Source: an uncultured Porphyromonadaceae bacterium
GTDB lineage: Bacteria > Bacteroidota > Bacteroidia > Bacteroidales > Muribaculaceae
Assembly (NCBI GenBank): GCA_900550395.1
Contig: URSD01000041.1
Span: forward strand, 1 to 21,460
Length of the DNA: 21,460 nt
Reading direction: 5' to 3'
Shown here: positions 1-6,729 of the stretch, piece after piece
Layout: each line of letters opens with the position of its first letter
How positions within the stretch are numbered: the first letter of the stretch is position 1
Made by a program: the position numbers and the translations under genes
Notes under the pieces: generated by a model
Databases searched by the model: none
Seen by the model: the letters and a program-made list of their open reading frames with translations, nothing else
What the model was told of the DNA's origin: nothing

Positions 1-558
1 GAGGGCTTCGATGCCATCCGGTGCCAGCGCACCGTCCCAGATCGTGTAGTCCTGCCTGTAGATGTCGCTGTCGCCGTCGAGGAACCGCTTGAACCAGTGG
101 TTGGGGCTGTCGGGGTTGCAGGTGCCGTCGAAGCGGCTGTGCTCGCAGCGCAGGCGGCTCTTGAGCATCTGGAACACGTCTTCGCTCCACGTGGCGACCT
201 CGTCGCCGTAGACCCACTCGAACGTGGCGCCCTGATTCTTGGATACGCTTGTCTTCTTATCCGCCCCGAGGCAGTAGACCTTGCGCCCGAATATCTGGGC
301 CGTGTTGTCCCGCCCGATCTGGCTGACGACGTCTTCGCTGTAGAGTGAGCGCATCGGCTCGAGGATGTTGCGCTCGAGCGTCGAGCGGGTGTTCCCGATC
401 ATCACCGCCAGCCCCTCGCCCCTCATGGCGAGAAGCCTCTGGGGTATGGTCACGGCTATGTCGACGTAGCTCTTGCCCGAGCCCGTCGCCCCGCACTTCA
501 CGTTGTAGCGGTGTGTGCAGTTGGCGAGGTACTCGCGCTGCATCCTCGTGAGCGGCAT
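1..558 (-). CDS. Phage terminase large subunit, N-terminal part (runs off window)
   Basis: This is the ATPase motor that packages DNA into a phage procapsid. Only the first 186 codons are in the window; the frame is open to base 1. The Walker A loop CGATGSGKS is at residues 22-30, an acidic Walker B-like pair (YGDE, residues 117-120) follows, and GTCNPD at 145-150 fits the coupling motif seen in PBSX-type terminases. The start MPLTRMQREY lies 3 nt after the stop of the small-subunit gene, and an in-frame TAG just upstream fixes it. The small-then-large order is typical of phage packaging modules. Base composition is far more GC-rich than the Bacteroidales genes from 0.9 kb onward, which suggests a phage of a high-GC host (for example an actinobacterium). 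The family call is firm; the host is an inference. Confidence 0.88.
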   Translation of the reverse strand, partial: MPLTRMQREYLANCTHRYNVKCGATGSGKSYVDIAVTIPQRLLAMRGEGLAVMIGNTRSTLERNILEPMRSLYSEDVVSQIGRDNTAQIFGRKVYCLGADKKTSVSKNQGATFEWVYGDEVATWSEDVFQMLKSRLRCEHSRFDGTCNPDSPNHWFKRFLDGDSDIYRQDYTIWDGALAPDGIEAL

Positions 559-561
559 CGG

Positions 562-867
562 CTACTCGTCCCCGCCGATTGAGGACGGCACGGACAGGAC
601 CAGCTCCTTGGCGGCCTTGAGCACCGCCGTGGCGGTGGTATCCATGATGCGCTGCGCCTTGGCGTACTCCTGCGGGTACTTGCGCTCCAAAAGCCACGCC
701 GCCGCCTGCCAGCTGTCGCCGCTCGCGTCCATGATGCGGCCCACGAGCGTCGCCTTGCGCTCGACCTCGGCGCGGGCCTCGGCCTCAAGCTGAGCACGGG
801 CCGCGGCAATCTGGGCCGCACGCGCGTCGGCGGCGGTCGGCGCGGCGAGTGTGTGGGCTGTCGCCAT
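562..867 (-). CDS. Probable phage terminase small subunit / DNA-binding packaging protein
   Basis: A 101-residue protein read from ATG at 867. It has an Ala-rich, probably coiled N-terminal helix (about residues 12-45) followed by GDSWQAAAWLLERKYPQEYA (50-69). That segment is typical of small phage proteins encoded just before PBSX-type large terminases, where it recognises the packaging site. Its TAG stop is 3 nt before the large-subunit ATG, so the two are translationally close. The same frame stays open upstream to 1353, but that part is antisense to nhaC and is not believed. The start lies only a few bases from the composition break at about 868-895, so the true N-terminus could be missing or chimeric. 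The role comes mainly from position and the WLLERKYP-type motif. Confidence 0.65.
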   Translation of the reverse strand: MATAHTLAAPTAADARAAQIAAARAQLEAEARAEVERKATLVGRIMDASGDSWQAAAWLLERKYPQEYAKAQRIMDTTATAVLKAAKELVLSVPSSIGGDE

Positions 868-895
868 AGGCCGTCGGCGCGACACACTGTCGATG
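868..895. other. Junction between phage-like DNA and Bacteroidales chromosome
   Basis: To the left the sequence is very GC-rich and encodes phage packaging genes on the minus strand. To the right it encodes a Bacteroidales-like NhaC antiporter on the plus strand, already well inside the protein. No integrase, att-like repeat, IS end or tRNA is visible at the changeover. It may be an assembly chimera, a transposition or prophage edge, or a join to the end of a linear phage genome, since cos ends usually lie just upstream of the small terminase gene. The exact base cannot be fixed by eye. Confidence 0.6.
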
Positions 896-1999
896 CGCAT
901 CGCCGAATTCTCGCGTGCCGCCGGGTCGACCAACATCATAGGCATGATATGGATTTTTATCCTTGCCGGGGCGTTTGCCGCGCTGGCTTCGGCCGTAGGA
1001 GCTATAGAGGCTACGGTGAGCCTCGCGCTACGCTTTATTCCGAGCGATTTCATAATCCCCGGACTGTTTGTGGCCGCCTGCTTCATATCGCTGTCGGTGG
1101 GTACGTCGGTGGGTACGGTGGTGGCGCTTACGCCCCTGGCTGTAGAAATCGCAGGCGAAAGCGGCATGGCGGCGGCTCTCCCGGTGGCGGCACTACTGGG
1201 CGGCGCTTTCTTCGGCGACAATCTTTCGTTCATCTCGGACACTACAATCGCGGCGACGCGCTCGCAGGGAGTGCCGATGAATGCCAAGTTCAAGGCCAAC
1301 TTCGCCATTGTGCTGCCGGCGGCGATAGTGACTTTGGCTATATATGTTGTCACGGGGTCGGGCGCTGCGGAATATGTGGCGGCCGAGAGTCAGCCCGTGA
1401 TACTGGTCGTGCCTTATGTGGCAGTGATAGTGATGGCTCTTATGGGTTTGAATGTCAACGTGGTGCTTGTGACGGGCATCGTGCTGACGTTGCTGCTCGG
1501 AGCCGTTAACGGTACGGCGGCATCGGCGATGGCAAAGGCGATGGGCGACGGCATAGACGGCATGGGCGACCTGATAGTGGTGACGCTTCTTGCGGCCGGA
1601 ATGCTGGGGCTCATCAAGGCCTATGGCGGTATAGACTGGCTTCTGCGCGTGATGACGCGCGGTGTAAACGGTCCGCGCGGGGCCGGCCTGACGATGCTGC
1701 TGCTGGTGGGTGCTGTCAATGCCTGTACGGCGAACAACACGGTGGCGATAATAACGGTGGGGAGCATATCGCGCGACATCGCACGGCGTTTTCATGTCGA
1801 TCCCGCCCGCGCGGCAAGCATCCTGGATACGGGTTCGTGCATAGTGCAGTGTCTTATCCCTTACGGCGCACAGACGCTGCTTGCCACCAGTCTGGCGGGC
1901 ATCAGCCCGGTGGCTCCGTGGCCATATCTGTATTATCCGTGGGCGCTGCTTGTGTGCGTGCTTGCCTATACGCTCGTGAAGCGCCCCGCAAGGAAATAA
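893..1999 (+). CDS. nhaC: Na+/H+ antiporter, NhaC family, 5'-truncated
   Basis: An inner-membrane transporter exchanging Na+ for H+, with many hydrophobic segments. Family-like signatures include SLSVGTSVGTVVALTPLAV and GDNLSFISDTTIAATRSQG, the latter probably in the ion-binding core. Recognisable similarity starts at about MRIAEFSRAAGSTNIIGMIW (codon at 893). The same frame is open further left and has a GTG at 851, but that lies in phage-like DNA. Usual family members run to about 430-450 residues, so roughly the first 60-90 residues, including the first membrane helices, are missing. The gene is probably non-functional as it stands here, unless the junction is an assembly error. The 3' end is intact, with KRPARK then TAA and a hairpin immediately after. 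Confidence 0.85.
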   Translation: MRIAEFSRAAGSTNIIGMIWIFILAGAFAALASAVGAIEATVSLALRFIPSDFIIPGLFVAACFISLSVGTSVGTVVALTPLAVEIAGESGMAAALPVAALLGGAFFGDNLSFISDTTIAATRSQGVPMNAKFKANFAIVLPAAIVTLAIYVVTGSGAAEYVAAESQPVILVVPYVAVIVMALMGLNVNVVLVTGIVLTLLLGAVNGTAASAMAKAMGDGIDGMGDLIVVTLLAAGMLGLIKAYGGIDWLLRVMTRGVNGPRGAGLTMLLLVGAVNACTANNTVAIITVGSISRDIARRFHVDPARAASILDTGSCIVQCLIPYGAQTLLATSLAGISPVAPWPYLYYPWALLVCVLAYTLVKRPARK

Positions 2000-2022
2000 G
2001 AGGGTGTTTTTAAACAGCCTCT
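1999..2022 (+). terminator. Hairpin directly after nhaC stop
   Basis: The last base of the TAA stop begins an inverted repeat: AGAGG, one mismatch, TGTTT, loop TT, AAACA, mismatch, CCTCT. Position right behind the gene suggests a transcript-end or mRNA-stabilising hairpin. There is no clean T-run after it. Its right arm belongs to a 19-nt sequence repeated at 6662-6680. Confidence 0.5.
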
Positions 2023-2024
2023 AA
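2006..2024 (+). repeat. 19-nt dispersed repeat, copy 1
   Basis: The sequence GTTTTTAAACAGCCTCTAA occurs here and again, exactly, at 6662-6680. Here it forms the right arm of the hairpin after nhaC. Confidence 0.8.
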
Positions 2025-2101
2025 CAATCATTTCGCCCGACAGATGTCGGTTGTGCGCTTAATGACAACAAATATTAAGTGCCGACAGGCGGATTTTTTC
2101 T

Positions 2102-2109
2102 TAATTTTG
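2102..2109 (+). promoter_or_regulatory. Possible -7 element of the GH97/GH29 operon
   Basis: TAATTTTG matches the Bacteroidetes -7 consensus TAnnTTTG and lies 52 bp before the GH97 start at 2162. No TTTG-like -33 box is seen at 19-20 bp upstream, so it may need an activator or be chance in AT-rich DNA. Confidence 0.4.
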
Positions 2110-2161
2110 CTGAGCCAAACGAGGGTGTTGGCCTTCATATGCTGTTTTAACACCTTGAATA

Positions 2162-4009
2162 ATGAATACCGCAGGAATGAGAAATGCAATTGTTGCTTTA
2201 ATATGCTTTAATGTATGGGTCGCGGCCACCGCATCCGGCATCAGCATGAAGTCGCCGTCGGGGCAGGTATGCGTGGAGATGGCGGACAGTTCCACGATGC
2301 AGCTCAGGTACGGAGATACAGCGGTACTCGACATCGCCTCTTTCGGCGTGTGCCGCGAGGGAACGGACTCTGTGCGGTGGTATCCGGGGCGACTGATGAC
2401 GACAACACCGGTGTCGTCAGACTATACCATGCTGTCGGGCAAACGCCGTCATTGCCGGAATTCCGGCAATGAATACCGTTTTGAGTGCATGGGCGATCCA
2501 TGCCGCCGCATCGTGATGCGGGTATATGACGACGGCGTGGCTTTCCGCTATGAGATAGACAATCTTGACGGGCACGGGGCCGTCGGGGAGCTTACGTCGT
2601 ACCGTATTCCGGACGGCACGCGCCGATGGCTACAGGATTACAGACGGGATTATGAGAATTTTTATACTGCGTCCGATAGCTGGAGCGATATTGCCGGCCG
2701 TTATGGCTATCCTGTGCTTGTGCAGCCGTCGGACAGTGTGTGGGCATTGGTTTCCGAATCTAACATATCGCGCGGGCATGCTGCGTCGTCGCTGACTACC
2801 GACGGCCACAACAACGGGATTTACTATGTGACAACTGACGGCGCCGACCTGCGCAGCGACGGCGCCTGGACTTCGCCGTGGCGAGTGATTATAGTCGGGA
2901 GTCCGGCAGCTGTCGTAGAGTCGACGCTTGTGACCGACGTGGCCGACCAGCCGTCGTCCGATGCGTACGGGTGGGTGCGCCCCGGGGTTGCTTCCTGGGT
3001 TTACTGGGCTTATAATCACGGTTCCAAGGATTTCGGCATCGTGAAACAATACATCGACATGGCCGCCGAACTCGGATTGACTTACGTGCTGATTGACTGG
3101 GAGTGGGACATAATGGGCAACGGCGGAGACGTGCGTGATGCCGTGGCCTACGCCCGGGCCAGGGGTGTACGCCCGCTGTTATGGTACAATTCCTGTACGG
3201 CATGGAAAGGCGAGGGCGCTCCCGGCCCGCTGTACCGTCTGAACGATGCCGTCAGCCGGGAAAATGAATTTGCCCGGCTTGAGGCTCTCGGAGTGGCCGG
3301 TGTCAAGATAGACTTCTTCGAGGGAGACACACCGTCCACAATGGCCTACTGCATAGACCTGCTTGAAAGCGCGGCGCGTCACCATCTGCTCGTGAACTTT
3401 CATGGCGCCACATTGCCGAGGGGCTGGCAGCGCACCTATCCGAACTTCATGTCGGCCGAGGCTGTGTATGGCGCCGAATGGTACAACAACGGGCCGGTGC
3501 TGACGGGCGCCGCCGCATCGCACAACGCCACGCTGCCGTTTACGCGGAATGTTGTGGGGTCGATGGATTATACGCCGTGTACTTTTTCCGATTCTCAGAA
3601 TCCGCATATCACCGGCGACGGGCATGAGCTGGCGCTTACCGTGGTGTTTGAGTCGGCGTTGCAGCATCTTGCCGACAAACCTGAGAGCTATATGTCGCAG
3701 CCCGGGTGCGTGCGTGAGTTTCTGGGTTCGCTGCCTTCGGCGTGGGATGACACGCGTCTGCTCGGGGGTGATCCGGGAAGATATGCCGCAATTGCGCGCC
3801 GTAGCGGCAGCCGATGGTATGTCGGCATCATAAACGGCACTGATGAACCTATGGGCATAGCGCCTGACTGGTCGAGAATTACGACAGAAAAGCCTGTGAA
3901 AATCACGGCCATAGACGGAGACAGGGGCCTGCGCGCCGTGAACTTCACGACATTGCCGGCGGAGGTGAAGCTGAGTCCTCGCGGCGGATGTGTCTTTGTT
4001 ATAGAATAA
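2162..4009 (+). CDS. GH97 family alpha-glycosidase, probable retaining alpha-galactosidase type
   Basis: A secreted or periplasmic glycoside hydrolase of 615 residues, close to the usual GH97 length. It has a signal peptide (hydrophobic IVALICFNVWVAATASG), an N-terminal beta-sandwich region to about residue 270, then a (beta/alpha)8 barrel starting near WVYWAYNHGSKDFG and a C-terminal beta domain ending in CVFVIE. Asp384 in GVKIDFF sits where the retaining GH97 branch keeps its nucleophile. Glu439 in VYGAEWY lies 55 residues later, the same spacing as Asp415-Glu470 of Bacteroides thetaiotaomicron BtGal97b, which favours alpha-galactosidase over SusB-like inverting alpha-glucosidase. ATG at 2162 or, five codons later, at 2177 could be the start; both keep the signal peptide. 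The fucosidase gene follows after 21 bp, so they are probably co-transcribed. No SusC/SusD pair accompanies them. Confidence 0.9.
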   Translation: MNTAGMRNAIVALICFNVWVAATASGISMKSPSGQVCVEMADSSTMQLRYGDTAVLDIASFGVCREGTDSVRWYPGRLMTTTPVSSDYTMLSGKRRHCRNSGNEYRFECMGDPCRRIVMRVYDDGVAFRYEIDNLDGHGAVGELTSYRIPDGTRRWLQDYRRDYENFYTASDSWSDIAGRYGYPVLVQPSDSVWALVSESNISRGHAASSLTTDGHNNGIYYVTTDGADLRSDGAWTSPWRVIIVGSPAAVVESTLVTDVADQPSSDAYGWVRPGVASWVYWAYNHGSKDFGIVKQYIDMAAELGLTYVLIDWEWDIMGNGGDVRDAVAYARARGVRPLLWYNSCTAWKGEGAPGPLYRLNDAVSRENEFARLEALGVAGVKIDFFEGDTPSTMAYCIDLLESAARHHLLVNFHGATLPRGWQRTYPNFMSAEAVYGAEWYNNGPVLTGAAASHNATLPFTRNVVGSMDYTPCTFSDSQNPHITGDGHELALTVVFESALQHLADKPESYMSQPGCVREFLGSLPSAWDDTRLLGGDPGRYAAIARRSGSRWYVGIINGTDEPMGIAPDWSRITTEKPVKITAIDGDRGLRAVNFTTLPAEVKLSPRGGCVFVIE

Positions 4010-4030
4010 CCAATCAAAAATCACAATATC

Positions 4031-5656
4031 ATGAATAAAAACGCATTGATCACCGCTGTTCTTGCTCTGGCCTCGCTGCCGGCCGTAGCTGAGGAACTGC
4101 CTTTGCCCGAGGGACCGTATGAACCCACCTGGGAGAGCCTCCGGAAGTATGATTGTCCCGAATGGTTCCGCGACGCGAAGTTCGGAATATGGGCGCACTG
4201 GGGACCGCAGTGTGTCGAGGAGTCGGGCGACTGGAACGCCCGGTCGATATATCTCGAGGGAACCAAGCAATATAAAGAACATCTGAAGAACTACGGGCAT
4301 CCGTCGGAGTACGGATTCAAGGATGTGCTGCCCGACTTCAAGGCTGAGCACTGGAATCCCGATTCGCTTGTGAGCTTCTATAAATCGGTGGGAGCCAAGT
4401 ACTTCATGGCTCTGGGCAACCATCACGACAATTTTGACCTGTGGGACAGCAGGTTCCAGCCGTGGAACTCGGTAGCCATCGGTCCGCACCGCGACCTGCT
4501 GGCCGGATGGGCCGCCGCGGCGCACAAGTGCGGACTGCCTTTCGGAGTGAGCCTGCACGCCGACCATGCGTGGACGTGGTACGAGCCATCGCGCCGCTAC
4601 GACCGCAGCGGTGACAAGATTGCCGCCAACTATGACGGCTGGCTTACAAAGGAGGACGGCAAGGGCAAATGGTGGGAAGGACTCGACCCGCAGGACCTAT
4701 ATGCGCAGAACCATCCCTTCAGCAAGGGCAACTGGGCAGACTATATGCTGCATAACCAGTGGAACTGGGATAACGGTGCAGACATCCCGTCGGAAGAATT
4801 CCGGCAAAATTTCCTCAACCGCACGCTTGACGTGATAGAGCGTTACAAGCCGGATGTGCTTTATTTCGACGTGACTGTGGCGCCGTTCCACGGCATAGAC
4901 AACACGGGTGAGAAAATAGCATCGGCGCTATACAACAGTTCGCTGGCCGTTCATGACGGCGAGCAGCGGGCCGTGATGACGTGCAAGATTCTGCCCGACT
5001 CGCTGCGGAAGGCTATGACCTGGGATGTGGAGCGCGGCGCGCCCAACCATATCATTCCTCTTCCGTGGCAGACCTGTACGTGCCTGGGCGACTGGCATTA
5101 CAACAGAGAAGTCTATGAGAACGGATGGTACAAGAGTGCGGGACAGGTAGCCCGGATGCTTGTGGATGTGGTGAGCAAGAACGGCAACCTGCTGCTGAGT
5201 GTGCCGCTGCGCGCCGACGGCACATTCGACGAAAAGGAATATGCAATCCTGCTGGAGCTGCGCAAATGGATGCAGGCCAATGGAGAGGCCATATACTCGA
5301 CGCGCCCGTGGAAGGTGTTCGGCGAAGGCCCGATAGCCGATGCCGACATAACGATGAACGGCCCCGGCTTCAACGAGGGCTCGTACAGCAATCCATCGGC
5401 CGATGAGATACGCTTCACGCAGACTCGCAGCCATCTGTATGCTACGGTGTTGCGCTGGCCGGATGCCGACGGGCCTCAGTCGGTAACAATCAGGTCGCTC
5501 GCCAAGGGTTCCAAGCTTTTTACCAAAGGAATAGGACGCGTAGAGCTGCTGGGTTATGGTCCGGTGCCTTTCAAACGTACAAAAGATGGCTTGATTGTGG
5601 AGCTTCCGTCGCAGCACGACGATGCCATAGCGCCGGTGCTGAAAATCAAGAAGTAG
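4031..5656 (+). CDS. GH29 family alpha-L-fucosidase
   Basis: This enzyme cleaves terminal alpha-L-fucose from glycans such as mucin or plant polysaccharides, probably in the periplasm. The signal peptide is LITAVLALASLPAVA with cleavage likely after residue 20. The barrel begins with AKFGIWAHWGPQ (49-60). The family segment GNHHDNFDLWDS (129-140) includes the substrate-binding His pair. Asp280 in PDVLYFDVT is the probable nucleophile. GNLLLSVPLRADGTF closes the barrel, with Ser where most relatives have Asn. A C-terminal beta-sandwich runs to LKIKK. At 541 residues it is a full-length member. GH97 lies 21 bp upstream and the next gene starts 10 bp downstream. I cannot identify the acid/base, and linkage preference is unknown. 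Confidence 0.92.
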   Translation: MNKNALITAVLALASLPAVAEELPLPEGPYEPTWESLRKYDCPEWFRDAKFGIWAHWGPQCVEESGDWNARSIYLEGTKQYKEHLKNYGHPSEYGFKDVLPDFKAEHWNPDSLVSFYKSVGAKYFMALGNHHDNFDLWDSRFQPWNSVAIGPHRDLLAGWAAAAHKCGLPFGVSLHADHAWTWYEPSRRYDRSGDKIAANYDGWLTKEDGKGKWWEGLDPQDLYAQNHPFSKGNWADYMLHNQWNWDNGADIPSEEFRQNFLNRTLDVIERYKPDVLYFDVTVAPFHGIDNTGEKIASALYNSSLAVHDGEQRAVMTCKILPDSLRKAMTWDVERGAPNHIIPLPWQTCTCLGDWHYNREVYENGWYKSAGQVARMLVDVVSKNGNLLLSVPLRADGTFDEKEYAILLELRKWMQANGEAIYSTRPWKVFGEGPIADADITMNGPGFNEGSYSNPSADEIRFTQTRSHLYATVLRWPDADGPQSVTIRSLAKGSKLFTKGIGRVELLGYGPVPFKRTKDGLIVELPSQHDDAIAPVLKIKK

Positions 5657-5666
5657 AGGGTGTTCA

Positions 5667-6242
5667 GTGTGGAACGACCTACAGAATGATACAGATCTCG
5701 CGGCAACGCTCGCCGGCAGACTCCATGCAGGTGCAATACGGAGTCTGTGGGCGGGCGCGGCGCGGGATGTGATGCCGGCGGTGGAGCGCCTGTTGCGGCA
5801 TGCGGACAGTGCGGACACGCGCACGGGATACAATGCGCTGTGGGTGCTCACGCATATGCCCCGTGCGGGGCGGCCTGTGCTGAGGGCGCACCGGGGAGAG
5901 CTCGTCGGGATGCTGCTGCGCTGCAACCATGACGGCAAGCGCCGGCTGCTGCTGACGCTGCTCGACAGCATGCCGACGGAGCCGGAAGATGTGGACGGAG
6001 AATATCTGGATTACTGTCTTGCGGGAATCAATTTCACAGCGCCGTACGCCATCAGGGCTTTGTGCCTGAAGCAGGCGTACGAGCAGTGCCGCCACTATCC
6101 CGAACTGCTGAACGAACTGACGGAGGCGATAAGGCTGATGGAAACAGGCGAGCTGTCGCCGGGACTGAGGAGCGCGCGGAAAAATGTGCTGAAGAAGATT
6201 CCGTCAGTCTTTCTCGAACTGCATCAGCTTGCTGATATTTGA
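5667..6242 (+). CDS. Helical-repeat (HEAT-like) hypothetical protein, GTG start
   Basis: A 191-residue, Arg/Leu/Ala-rich, all-helical-looking protein with no signal peptide or membrane segment, so probably cytoplasmic. Repeating helix pairs (for example VMPAVERLLRHADSADTRTG, then YNALWVLTHMPR, then KRRLLLTLLDSMP) recall HEAT-type protein-binding scaffolds, and the C-terminal LRSARKNVLKKIP is basic. The GTG start at 5667 is chosen because AGAGGG at 5655-5660 makes a good Shine-Dalgarno at 6 nt, unusual for this phylum. That site overlaps the end of the fucosidase gene, whose stop is 10 bp upstream, so translation is probably coupled. Similar small proteins of unknown role are common in Bacteroidales; I cannot give a function. 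No ATG alternative preserves the same N-terminus. Confidence 0.7.
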   Translation: MWNDLQNDTDLAATLAGRLHAGAIRSLWAGAARDVMPAVERLLRHADSADTRTGYNALWVLTHMPRAGRPVLRAHRGELVGMLLRCNHDGKRRLLLTLLDSMPTEPEDVDGEYLDYCLAGINFTAPYAIRALCLKQAYEQCRHYPELLNELTEAIRLMETGELSPGLRSARKNVLKKIPSVFLELHQLADI

Positions 6243-6467
6243 TATAAGATAATAGTTGTATAGCCTCCGGTCATATCTCTTTTGTCCCGGCATTCCCAGA
6301 CGGTTGCACGGACCAAGGTCCGCAAGCACGCGCTGTCGCTCACTGCCGGAGCTCGGCGCGTGGAGGATGGTGGGACGCTGTCCCATGGCTCGTCGGCTGC
6401 GCCTCCTCACGCATGGGCTGAAAACTGTCCGCCGCGCTCCGCGGGCTTCCGATTTCGGTCATTATTC

Positions 6468-6503
6468 CCTTATTTGAAACCGCATTGCTTGGTTCAAATA
6501 AGG
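6468..6503. terminator. Long stem-loop, possible bidirectional terminator
   Basis: CCTTATTTGAAACC and GGTTCAAATAAGG form a 13-bp stem with one bulged A and a 9-nt loop. It stands between convergent operons. There is no T-run after it on the plus strand, so it may act as a stabilising or Rho-related 3' structure instead. Confidence 0.5.
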
Positions 6504-6587
6504 TGTTTGGGTGTGGTGCAACCCGCCATGCGGCGGGTAATCGCCTGAATGTCTTATAATGTTATTTTAAACCGCATTGTACGGTTT

Positions 6588-6658
6588 GTGCGTCTGCGTA
6601 ACAAGCTGAGACTCAACTGCTAATTTTCAGACGCACGAGCCGTGCGTCCGTACAAGCG
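6588..6658. other. Three-segment alternative hairpin
   Basis: Segment A GTGCGTCTG (6588-6596) is fully complementary to segment B CAGACGCAC (6638-6646). Part of B, GACGCAC (6640-6646), is also complementary to segment C GTGCGTC (6652-6658) across a 5-nt loop. A-B and B-C pairing exclude each other, as in attenuators, but no downstream gene on the plus strand would be controlled. Confidence 0.45.
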
Positions 6659-6661
6659 GAA

Positions 6662-6680
6662 GTTTTTAAACAGCCTCTAA
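6662..6680 (+). repeat. 19-nt dispersed repeat, copy 2
   Basis: Exact second copy of GTTTTTAAACAGCCTCTAA (first copy 2006-2024). Here the left hairpin arm seen in copy 1 is absent nearby. A 10-nt match to that missing part, AGAGGGTGTT, begins at 5655. Confidence 0.8.
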
Positions 6681-6729
6681 GATTTTGTCAATCCGTAACT
6701 GTGGCTGACGGAAGGCCGCACTCAGAAGA

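Larger units (their letters stand above)
6243..6729. other. Non-coding stretch between convergent genes, rich in inverted repeats
   Basis: No credible gene is seen in these 487 bp, which separate the 3' ends of two convergent operons. They hold many dyads: CGGACCAAGGTCCG (6309-6322), GGGAC-N3-GTCCC (6372-6384), CCGCG-N3-CGCGG (6432-6444), a 13-bp stem at 6468-6503, ACCCGCC-N4-GGCGGGT (6521-6538), AAACCG-N7-CGGTTT (6569-6587), and alternative stems at 6588-6658. AAACCGCATTG appears in two of the hairpins (6477-6487, 6569-6579). It could be an array of terminators, a degraded repeat element or a structured RNA. Confidence 0.6.

Noticed and set aside
868..1353. Upstream extension of the small-terminase frame on the minus strand (263 codons in total)
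   Set aside because: The extra part is exactly antisense to conserved NhaC membrane helices and shows no phage-like protein pattern; only 562-867 is kept.
3179..4567. 462-codon open frame on the minus strand across GH97 and GH29
   Set aside because: It spans two well-supported plus-strand genes and has His/Arg/Gln-rich composition typical of antisense frames in GC-rich coding DNA.
4928..5971. 347-codon minus-strand frame across GH29 and the helical-repeat gene
   Set aside because: Antisense to conserved GH29 sequence; low-complexity Arg/Ser composition.
6256..6548. Small plus-strand frames (73 and 88 codons) in the hairpin-rich stretch
   Set aside because: Overlapping frames in repeat-rich DNA, no ribosome site, no protein-like pattern.
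6243..6729. CRISPR array
   Set aside because: The repeats are inverted and of differing sequence; there is no regularly spaced direct repeat.
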